DNA from: Brugia malayi
Lineage: Eukaryota > Nematoda > Chromadorea > Rhabditida > Onchocercidae
Length of the DNA stretch: 64,000 nucleotides
Direction of reading: 5' to 3'
Assembly: GCF_000002995.4 (NCBI RefSeq)
Contig: NW_025062475.1
Span: 3,192,528-3,256,527, forward strand
Made by a program: the position numbers and the translations under genes. Shown piece by piece: positions 49,825-60,500 of the stretch (position 1 is the first letter of the stretch; every line of letters starts with the position of its first letter). The notes below the pieces were generated by a model. That model was not told where the DNA came from, searched no databases, and saw only the letters and a list, made by a program, of their open reading frames with translations.

Positions 49825-52800
49825 TCTCTGTTATTATCAATTTACTGCTTCATTTACAATTTCCATTGATTAGGAGTTTATTTCTTATCAGCAGGTCTTA
49901 GTCATGAAATATAAGAGAATTGGATATCGGTCAAATTTCTAAAATAATTTTTATATAAATTATTGTTTCGTACACATTTGAGTTTCTATTTCATATTAGT
50001 AGTAGAAGTTTAGAGTGAATTCTCGTTTTATATAGAAATTATTTTTCATATGGAATTATATCATAAGATGATTTTGTCTTTATTAATTAATGTTGATCGA
50101 AGATTAGTCTAGAAACTTTCTTATTTATATGAATTTCTAGAAGTTATTTTCCTTTTTTTTTCTGTTGAAGATATTTCTTTTTGTTAATTTTGTGGGAAAA
50201 TTTTGGGAACATTAAAAATTTTGCTCTAACTAAATTCAATTTTTTTTTTTTTATGATATTTCAAAAATTTTTAATCTAAAATTATGATTGTTAAATAAAT
50301 TTATGAAATTAACAATGCATTCCGATGCACTAAATTATTTCAATTCTTTTGGACTTCTTTTTTTATTTATTTTCATTTTTTTAAAAAAAAAATAAAAACA
50401 TGACGATTTTTTAACCAATTTAATGTTTAATCGATAATAAGAGTAATTTCTGAATTGATTTTTGATACCTTAGAAAGTTTTCTTAACAAACAGCGATCTG
50501 ATAAGTAAGTAAATTTAGAGTGAGAAACAACATTGGCCCTATATGCCGTCACGTTTGGGTCCCGTAACGGATTCAGCGCAGTCCACAATGACGCGTGAAT
50601 TCAACGAGAATTTCGAGAGACGCATCGAACGTTACGCTTCGTTGCCAACACTGGAAAGTGATACACGTGGAACATTGATTAAGATTAAGGTATCTTCAAT
50701 AGTATTATTTTTGCAAGCATTAGTTAGGCTTATTGCGCCCATTCCATCTGCACATTCAAGAGGCGCAATTTATCCCGAAAAACTAAAACTTGAATCCAAA
50801 CTTATCAAAATTCTGTATCATTAAGAGATCAGCTGAAATGTTTCTTTGTATTATTTTCTAATTTATTGAAATTTCTTAATACATTTCAAATCTTTCACAA
50901 ATCAATGAAATCCATACTACTTTTCTTTCTAAAAAATTTAATTTAAATAAGAATAATGAGACGAAGCATTTGATACATCTGAATGTATTCAAATTATAAT
51001 TCAAAAATTTAACATTTAACAAATCTTTTTAATATCTCTTTTTCTTAAATTTGTCATACATTTTCATACCATGCACCTTATTTTTTTCTTTTTTTTCGTC
51101 CACTTTATTGCATTTTTATTTAACTTATAACAAACATTGATCGTTAAGAAAAATTGTCATTGCTCGTAAAAATTGGATTAAATTTGATGAATTTTCATCA
51201 AAATTATTCATAGTTATTTTTACTAAACGTATGCTTATCATGAATGATAAGGTAAGATTTATCAGGAGAATACCAGAATAAGACTCATTAAAAGATCTAA
51301 TTGCAGTTGTAGTCTTTAATTTAGAATATATTTTCCTCTTTATTCCTTTTTCTTTTAAATATATTTTTTATCAAAATATGTTCAATAAAATTTCCATTAA
51401 AAATTACTAAACCATATCCTAGTCATTGGAAATGATAGTTATGTCTGATGTTACATTCTACTGGTCATTTATGATAACAGATAAGGTGATAACAAATGAT
51501 TTATCAGGAAAATACCAAAATAAGACTCATTAAAAGTGATCTAATTTCGCAGTTAAAATTTTCAGATTGCTTTCTTTATTTGTATTTCATTTTTTCAATC
51601 ATTTTATATGCATGTTAGCATGATATTTAACATTTGAAAAACTTTCCTCCAATTCGTTCCCTCTAACTATCATTAATTTATCATTCTTCATTCAACGATA
51701 GTAAATGGAGGTAAATTTTTATCAAAATATTTGATATCTGATATAATTGTATCAAAGTGTCATATTATGGAATTATTAAGGTATATAATTTCCATTGTTG
51801 TAAAAGATCCAAAAGTTTTCAGAAATTTCCACAATTTTTTATTGTCATTTGTTAAAGTTTAAATTTAAATTTGATTGCCTTTAATTAAGAGTTAAGTATA
51901 ATATTCAACAATTTTAGGATGATAAGCCTCGAGGTATTATGAAGCGTCGTGAGCTTGAAACAAAGGATCAAATGATGTATGCAGAGGAACCACGACAGGT
52001 AGTTCGAACAACTGATCAGTGGGATGAACGACGAATTGCTGCAGCGGTTAATGACAATCTTTCAATTATAAATTTAGTTTTAAATTTCAAATTTCTCTTT
52101 TTGAATTTTTTTTTCCCATTTTCCATTCCTTTTTCTTATCATTGTTAACAATTTGAAAAGTGAATAATTAAGAAGCCAAAAGTAACAGAAACAATACAAA
52201 GAGTGGAAGAGCATAAACGAATTGAAGAAATTGAAAGACGTGTGCAACGGAAAGAGAAAAAAGAAAAGAAAAATCGTACCTCTCATCGAAGTTATCACCA
52301 TCAGCACCGCGGTGGCAGAGGTGAAACTTATGCATATAATGGATATAGTGATGAAGGTAAAGTAATCTTCAAATTTCAATTTTTCTTTTTTTTTTTTTTA
52401 AATATTTAATCTTGCATTGAAATATGAATTAGTTGTTAGAAATGTAGAATTTTGTAAAAATAAAAGCAAATTAATTTATGGTTGTAAAGTTAACTTAATG
52501 TGAAAGGATAAATTTAGCTAAGATAAATTAGTTATATTAAATTGAATGTTAGCCTAGAAATTATTGTAAAGGCTTTTTTCATACACTGTAAAATAAATAT
52601 TTTTAATTGCACATTTTTGAAATGATTGTTGCTTTTTTGTGTCGTATCATTTATAATTCTAATTTTAATTCTTATGCAATTCTGTAGTATAAATTATACG
52701 ATCTGTCCTATTTCACTTAATAATAGGAGATCATCATTACTTTCTGAGAAATTTAAATTTATTGAAAATTTTTCTGGGATTTTTATTTGTTATGTTTACC

Positions 52801-54881
52801 TAAGTACAATTAGATAATAATAGATTAAGTATTAATTAAGATCATGATAACAAAAGTCAGTTGATCTTGACAAAAAATAGATCAAAAATCTAATTGAATT
52901 ATTGATATCACAGGAATTGGAATTTCAATTATAATATATGTCTATCAAGTTTATCCATTCTTATCAAATAAATTTAGCAAATTCATTTGAAATGCTTGCA
53001 GTACTTCAAATCAAGCATTTTTTATATTTGTATGATTACTGATTACATTGTTTTTCTTTTTTTCTTTTCTTCTTTAATCTATAAAATGAATTAATTTACA
53101 AAAAATTTGATAAATGAATTTTTGAATAGAATTATATAGATTGTGAGTTATTGATTGAACTAATTTCAGATAATCCAAATTATCAATGTTTCATTTGAAA
53201 AATTTCATAAAATAATTAAAGTTTCAATTTTTAGGTTATCGTAGTAATTCATTATCACGACAAAATGGTTATTTACCTGCACATGAAAGTTATATGCGAT
53301 CTGTAACGACACGTCGTGAAAAAGATGGAGTATACTTTATTTGAAATAATTTAAAAGTTGTTGTCATGGAAAAATAACGAAAGAGAGAGGGAGAGAGAGA
53401 GAAAGAGAAAGAAAGAAAGAAAGATATGCTTGAATAAAATAATGAATTTTTCATTTTGCAAAATTTCCCAGCTAAAATTAAATTTAGTGGTTTTTTTTTT
53501 TTTTTTTTTTTTTTTTTCTTCTATGAAAATATTACAGCGTTATTATGATGACGGACGTCTGATAACAAACGGAAGCTTTTCAAATGCACGTTACGGTTCG
53601 TCATTATCCGATAGTTTAAGACGTGGAGAATTACGTTATAATCCGAACGGTGATATTCGGGAAGTACACCATAGCTCATCGAATCGAAATGGACGAATTC
53701 ATAAAAGTCTTTCGACTCGTTAGCTACTTTATATTTCATTTAAAATTTTATGCTAATTATTGTCGCAAATCTTAATTAGTATTCAAATAAAAAAAAGAAA
53801 AAAAAAACTAATTAGCAGTCATTTTTGCTTCTAAAATTGAAGTTAAAACTAGGTCAGATACTAATTAAAGATTATTATTTGGTTGTTGAAGTAAGTTAGT
53901 AATAATCAATGAAGAAACAATTTAATTTTAATTTTAATTTTAAAGGTGATGTATATGATTCGGGTACAGCTTTCAACTATGACGGTGACTATCATCGTTC
54001 ATCATCCTATCGTCGTGGTAGTCAACAAAGTGGCGGTCCTTTTGTTGAATTTCCACCAACGTTACCTCGTGATCGTGATGCACCAATACCGCCACCACAT
54101 CGTGCAAGAGCACCATCCGATGACTTCTACAGGCCAATTACGAAGAGTCGAAGTTACGCAGACTGGGATGAGGGACGTGGCTTTTCACAATCGATCAGAC
54201 GGTTAGTTAAGTAATTTCATTTATGAATGAAATTTAATTTCTATTTTTCATTTAATAATTTCTTTCCTTTTTTGAGGTCTAATTTCAACGGTTTTACAAA
54301 ATTTAATGACTTTTTCACTTAACGTAAACGTGGGAGTTTTATTTAGACGTAATGAAGATATGGCTCGATTGGAGAATGAATTTCGTGATTCTCTGCTAAT
54401 GCCACTGCCAAATATGTCCAATAATAGTGGTAATATGTATGAGCGTGATCATCGTCATGAGCAAATACCCGGTGGTTATGAGACTTATGATCGAGAAGTT
54501 AAGAGTAGCAGTGGTCGTCGCATCAATAAAGATGGAAATCCCACTGAGTATAAGTAAGCAAATACAGCAATAATAATTAATACTTAAATATTGAACATTC
54601 ATAAAAGTAATAATTAAGAATAGTTAATTGTATCAAAATCATTTTAAAAATTTCCTGCTATTCGTTTATTTCTTAAAATTATTTAATATTTAAGTGAAAA
54701 AAAAAGGGAAAAAAAAAAATCTCTCAATTTATATTAATTTCTATCTGTTTTGTTTATTCCTTAAACTTAAACAGTTTAATTTCTCTTAATCAAAAATATT
54801 TGCTTTCAAATTTTTTTTTTCAGGGAGCAATCACAAGAATGTAGTTACAAACGTGAAACAGAAACGGATCGTAGACGTTAA
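44472..54881 (+). CDS. Basic coiled-coil-like protein, 13 exons; possibly the 3' half of the same locus
   Basis: Exons: 44472-44501, 44982-45005, 46405-46539, 47715-47807, 48385-48480, 50519-50689, 51918-52046, 52173-52356, 53235-53329, 53538-53649, 53946-54201, 54347-54553, 54824-54881. Phases agree and give 529 residues. It starts MDDEKKTKQT. A helical region follows (LAQLNERLLERSRGRR), then SEKQHWPYMPSRLGPVTDS, a long Arg/Glu/Lys stretch (QRVEEHKRIEEIERRVQ) that should form a coiled coil, and a Ser/Arg/Tyr/Gly-rich region. Next come a proline patch (VEFPPTLPRDRDAPIPPPH) and a conserved-looking end (IPGGYETYDREVKSSSG, then NKDGNPTEY). No catalytic or membrane features. The exon at 44982 can also be entered in phase 0 from 42688, skipping the stop-bearing exon 42794-43207, so the two blocks may be one gene. 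PAT-12-like identity is a guess, not shown. Confidence 0.68.
48385..48639 (+). CDS. Alternative extended terminal exon
   Basis: If the gtacgt donor at 48481 is not used, the frame stays open for 53 more codons in unusually GC-rich sequence (VRTDLSPGLWRTLSRSNAA, then AHIEVWLFSANFGKIYFSK) to a TAA at 48637-48639. Composition is unlike the surrounding introns, which argues that it is translated in some transcript. Upstream, an in-frame acceptor at 48269-48270 would also lengthen the exon by 38 codons. Confidence 0.4.
   Translation, partial: DASSATWQFSSHSFSPRSIVSVNGGAKDGLLKVRTDLSPGLWRTLSRSNAAVQTAHIEVWLFSANFGKIYFSKQLDDYHPVSQN
49790..49828. repeat. (CT)n microsatellite in intron
   Basis: About 39 bases of TC/CT repeat with minor interruptions, in the intron before exon 50519. 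Two near-identical 18-mers (AAGTATGAGTTATGTGA) lie at 49501 and 49539 in the same intron. Confidence 0.85.
51246..51555. repeat. Dispersed direct duplication in intron
   Basis: Copies at about 51246-51307 and 51479-51555 share GATAAGGT, GATTTATCAGGA, ATACCANAATAAGACTCATT and AAAAG...GATCTAATT followed by GCAGTT. The spacing is about 235 bp. It lies in the intron before exon 51918. Confidence 0.75.
53538..53723 (+). CDS. Exon with alternative ending (short C-terminus)
   Basis: The exon can splice at 53650 (AACG then gtgata, phase 1) to the exon at 53946, or be read through for 24 more codons ending IHKSLSTR and TAG at 53721-53723. Read-through sequence looks coding (Ser/Asn/Arg-rich like its neighbours), so both forms are plausible. 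Confidence 0.45.
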   Translation, partial: RYYDDGRLITNGSFSNARYGSSLSDSLRRGELRYNPNGDIREVHHSSSNRNGRIHKSLSTR

Positions 54882-57452
54882 AAGCTGAAGAAACAATTTG
54901 CATTATTATTTCTTTTTTTTTTTTCGTACAGTATTTTCTTAATTTTTTTTTGCAGTGCCAATTTTGTCCTTTTTTTTTTTTTTTGAAAAATTTTCTTTAT
55001 TAGCTCAAATAGCTATAGCTTATGAATGGAAAAAGATGTATAAGCTCAAAAAAAAAAAAAAAGTTTATTTTACTGTATTTAATTTTCAATTTTTTTATCA
55101 TTTTTAATATCTTATAAAAATCATTTGAAAAATAAGAAAAAAAAAATAAATAAAATAAAGTGAAATTATTTCTAAAATATATCCTTAAATTTGATCAATT
55201 TCTTTCTATCATATATTATTATATAGTCTTATCTTTTCTTTTATGATTTAAAATGCAAACTTTTAATATTTTCAACATTTTGTTAGAATCCGAAATAAAA
55301 TTTTAACTCTTTGAATCAAATTTAATGATGCAAAAAAGTTTTTTTTTTTTTTTTAATTGAATATTTCGCGCAAAAAAAAAAGAAAAAAAAAGACGTCATT
55401 TATTTCTTTTTATAATAACTCTTACGAATTTTATTCATTGTATTCATATTTTACGAAAACATTTTTGAATTTTAAATTAGGAAAGCATTATGCGACAAAT
55501 TTTACAAATTGCCAACTAAATATTTACCACAACTAAAATCTTTTTTTTTTTTTGATTGCTATAAATTTATGAAAATATAATTCAAAGTATATTACAATCA
55601 ACAAAGTTTTCATTTTAGATATTTATTTAAACTGTCACAGTGTCACCATCTTATGCTTCAATGTAGAATTTATCGTATTTGTTCCTCTGCCATGTCAATT
55701 TGCTATTTATTTTAATTAATGCTTTTGCTACATTTCATATTAAAGTATTACTCCTCCTTCTTTCTTTTATTTTCCATCTTCCTTAATTATTCACATATGA
55801 AATTTTCTTTTTTTTCCATTTAAAAAAAAAATTTCATATTTTTTTTATTTGTTTCACATAATGTGAAATGAATTTATGGTTCTTACAGATTTTGTCTTTT
55901 TATTTTTGTTTGTTAGCTAAATAATCTATCTAAATTGACTCCTTAATTAGTATTAACAACATTTTTCATTTGCTATTTAAAATTTATTTGAAATAAATAT
56001 TTAATGCCAATTATAAGATTCATTTTATTAAAACATTGCAATCTTTATTAGCGAAACAAATGTTACTACTAGCTCTAGAGATTTTTTATTCGATAATGCA
56101 ATAACCTTTAACCTTTATGATTTTGAAATAAAATTCGTAGCAATGAAATTTGTTTTATTTAGTTCATGGAAGAGAAAACTGATACAACATAATTATTAAT
56201 GAATTTTAGTGACAAAAAGAAAAAAAAAACAAATCAATAAGCAATTGAATGATAAAAAAAGACGGATATTTGATACAGTATCTTGGAGTAAAGTTTTTAA
56301 ACATTCCGGAATATTTAACTAATTTCAGATTAATTTCAGCGTACGAATAAATTTTTCAAGCTTTACTTTTCAATCATCAAAAACAGTACGGATAATTTGC
56401 AAAAAAACAGAATATAAATATGGATTTCTAATTTGGAATAGACAATAATATAAAAATTTCAAATTTTTTATGTACAAAATCAACAAGTAAAATATATATA
56501 TATGAAAACAAAAAGAAAAAAAGACACCGGTAATTGTAAAAAAGCTACCTCATAGCAGGTACCAATTACCTTCCTTCCCCTAATATGGTAGATACCTTTT
56601 CTATTCAAAGTTACTGAACAAGAATGATACTATTACATGCCATAAACCATTTCATCATTATTTGTGGACATTTTATTTGTATAAATTTAGAAATATTCAC
56701 TCAGATAAGGGTAAATAAGATATTTCATGATAAAATGATAAGTGATAAGGAAAAAAATTGCTTAGAAAATAATAAAGGCATAATTTCCATTTATTTATTT
56801 ATTCATTCATTCATTATTATCGTAATTTTTGCAATGGTAAATTACATTTGAAAAATATTGAAAAATTTTATTATGAGCAGTATATTAATGTAAAAAAAAA
56901 AAAAATGAAAACAGAAAATATTATTATTATTATTTTGATATAACTGAGAAAGAAATGAAAATGTCAAAAAGTTTTCAAATCATAAGATTGTATTATTTGT
57001 GTAGCATAAAATATTTTTTCTTCCCTTAATTATTTTATCTATTTTAATAAAATTTTAAGTTAAATTTATAGTAATTGATAAAAAACACAAAAATATTTGC
57101 TAAATGTTTTATTATTTATAGGTAGCAAAAAAAAAAAAGTTTAACGAATTAACTTTAGTTATTACCATTCATTGTCTAATTAATCGTTCATTACGAAAAA
57201 AAAATTTCAGTAAAGAAACTTTAAGACATTTTCTCATCCATATGCCATATGACACAAAAGGAAAAAAAAATAAATAAAAGAAAAGAAAATAAAAGATTAG
57301 ATATGATAACAGAAAAACAAAACAAACTATCACTACCACCTGTTTGTGTAGTGTAGAAAAATAAATAAAAAAAAAATTTTGTTGAAATTGTTAATTAAAA
57401 TTCAATAATATTAAGAGTAATTGATTGTATTGTTGAAAAAGAAATGAATAAA
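54882..57452. other. Convergent intergenic region
   Basis: Spacer of 2.6 kb between the plus-strand stop at 54881 and the mig-10 stop at 57453. It should hold both 3' untranslated regions. AATAAA-type hexamers occur near 55145-55160 on the plus strand. A small hairpin (56529-56570) is described under findings. No exon or RNA gene was recognised. Confidence 0.6.
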
Positions 57453-57527
57453 CTAAAGTTGTCCAATTTTTTGTAATCTCCTTGCCATTGCTATTTCAAG
57501 TTCTGAATGTAAAGCTTCAGTATTCAT
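57453..57527 (-). CDS. mig-10: mig-10 terminal exon
   Basis: Acceptor ttttcag, then 24 codons predicted to form a short amphipathic helix ([20 protein letters not shown]) and TAG. Phase 0 from the preceding exon 58069-57917, which encodes a His-rich stretch and [11 protein letters not shown]. Confidence 0.82.
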   Translation of the reverse strand: MNTEALHSELEIAMARRLQKIGQL

Positions 57528-60500
57528 CTGAAAAAAAAAATAAATAAATTGATTCAAAAATAATTCTAGAACTAATTAATTTTTCGAGTGAAAAAATCCC
57601 TTAATAGGAAATTTAAAAAAAAGAAAGAAAAGAAACATTAGCCCAATATTTTACTGATAGATGAATGAAATTTGAAACTTTTAAAATATTTTCTCAAATT
57701 TGAAGTTTATTATGAGATTTTAAAATTTTTAAATATTTTCCAAAGTTTAAAGTTCATTAACCTTAGCTATTATGTTAATCCATATTTTGAAATGCTATTT
57801 TATAGGTTCAAGTAATGAAAATTTTAATTACAAATGGAAAACATAAAGTAATAGTATTTTAAATTTATCAAAATTGAATTAATCCGAGATTGAATTAAAA
57901 ATGATAAATAAAATACCGATTGAAGTTTAGTGGTATCGGAACGTTTCGGTGGTGGTGGCGGTGGTATTTTCTTTGATGGTGATGTTAGCGATATTTGTGA
58001 GGGATTTATTCCAAATTGATGATGATGATGATGTTGATGTTGATTATTATTTGCCAATGTTATATTGCTCTATAAATACTCATACAATAAATACTGATAC
58101 AATAAATACTGAAACAATAAATACTGATAATATAGTATCTCTTAGTCAGAACTATAATAATTCTATGCATTAAAAAGTTCAAAACTTTTCCAAATAATTA
58201 ATTAAGTATTTAAAAGATTAATTGATATAATTTTTTCTTTTTTGTAAGAGAGGGAAAAATGCGCCAAAAAATTTCTCTTTAAGGGAGCGCAAAAAAAAAG
58301 ATTAATAGTACAAGAAATTGGTCGATTTGTAAATAAATAGTATAATTTATTGATTCTTTCAATGTGAAATAATTTCAGATTTATATTTTTTTCTGTTTTT
58401 AAACATCTTTTTCTAATTAAAAGAAAATATTTTTTTTTTTTAATTTTAAAATTTTAATTTATTTTTATAAATAGAAAGAATGAAAAAAAGAGAGAAAAAT
58501 ACTTCAGTTGTAATTATTTGATTGCTATTTCGTTCATTTTGCATAATAAATTGTGGTTTTGCTGGTGGTATTGGTGCCATAACGTTTGATTTCACGTTTG
58601 ATACGTAATTACCATTAGCATAGGTTGGTGAAATTCCATTACCATATCGGGTAGCAATCATATGACTAGTACTTGGCTGTTGCTGTTGTTGTTGTTGTTG
58701 TTGTTGTTTGGGTAAACAAATTTTTGTTGTTGATTTTACTATTGCACTGTCAACTTCATTTCTATTTACATCTAAAAAGAGAGAAAAAAAAAAAGAAAGC
58801 TAAATAATCAAATTATATAAACCAATGATATGCAATAGATTACTTATATTCTTAAAAATTTTCTAATAAAACCCAAAATCTTCTATTTAATTATTTTATT
58901 TCATTTAATCATTTAAAATGATTAAATGAAAATTTAAAAAAATTGAATTCTCATTAAATTATATTATCATTATTATCAGAAAATTATATTATCATTATTA
59001 TCAGAAAATTATATTATCATTATAAAAATAAAATAACAAAAACTTCTGGTCAGTAAAATAAAAAAATAAAATAACAAAAACTTCTGGTCAGTAAATTAAA
59101 AAAAAGGATCAGTAAAGTAAATTAAATTGAGCCATTAATGATTCAATTAAAAATTTTACATTTAAAATTCTTACTATTATGAGAATTATCACCGTGAGAG
59201 ATAGTAGCAGCTACAGTTGGAGGTAGTGGCGGAAATTGCTCCTCATCGCTGTCACTCTCGGCGGTACCGCCACTACGACCACTTGGCGAAGCAATGCCAT
59301 CGCTTGAACTTCGATGATCAGTCATCGTTGATTGTCTATTATTAAGCATTATATCGCATGGTGCTCTTTTGATTGTACCCGTTATAATATCATCACACTG
59401 AAAATATTTTAAAATTAAATAAATTTTTTTTTTTTAAAAAAAAATAAGAAAAAAAAAATTAGTAAAATACTTGAAATAATATACATACCTGATCAAAAAT
59501 GATACTATTTTGATGTGATGAAGAATTTTCATCATTACTTGTTCCAACTGATAATCTTGATGTAATTGGAGTTCGTAAATCACGATTTAAATTTAGCAAA
59601 GATGATGGATCTTGCTCTTGACATTGTCGTATGTTATTTTTTCGCATTTCAACAAATGATATACGATTTGAATCAACAGGTGAAATTTGAGGAATTCCAA
59701 CTTTTACAGGTTGAATTATACCACCATTTGATTCTTTTTGCTGTTGTTTTTTCATTTCTATATAATTCTCGTATAAATTTTGACCATTCTAAAAAAATGA
59801 AAAATATGTGATATGATAATTTTATGAATTTGAATGCTATGAAATTTACTGTGTCCGAAATACAATAAGTAATTGTTTATTTATAAAGTAACAAATAATC
59901 TGTCATGAAATTACTTTGCATTTTTATCTTTTCTTTTTATGCATTTCAAAATTATTCATTTTAACATCTATTTTTCATGACATAAACGAAAAATCCTTTT
60001 CAAAAATTCATAAGATTGTAAAGAAGAATTATAAAGAGAGAGAGAGAGAGAGAGAGAGAGGGCGAGTGACATAAGATATAATGAAAGTAATACTATCAAA
60101 ATGATAAGTAAGTAACCTTCGCAATCCTCAAAGCAACCATCCATTTGTGAAATGTTAACGCATCTTCGGTGCAAATATATTTGATATATTTTGATGCTTT
60201 CACTTGAATTTTTGGATGCTGAAAGGTCAACGATATCATTAATTTGATGCTAAAATCATTGATATCATAAATTTGATAATAAAAAATTTATATGATTTAA
60301 TTTTTTAAATGAGATCAAAAATTTTTTAAGTAATTACAGATAAACACATATATCTTTTTGTGAATCAAAAATATCTTATTATGACTATAATTGATTCCAG
60401 CGAAGAGAGAGAGAGAAAAAAAAAGCGAACATATGCAATTTGATTAAAGAAATGTGTCAAAATGAAAATAAACAATTAAAAATTCAATCATTTTGCATTC

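Noticed and set aside
53946..54206. Second plus-strand frame (His/Val-rich) over the exon at 53.9 kb
   Set aside because: Only the other frame continues in phase into exons 54347 and 54824; this one is the +1 shadow.
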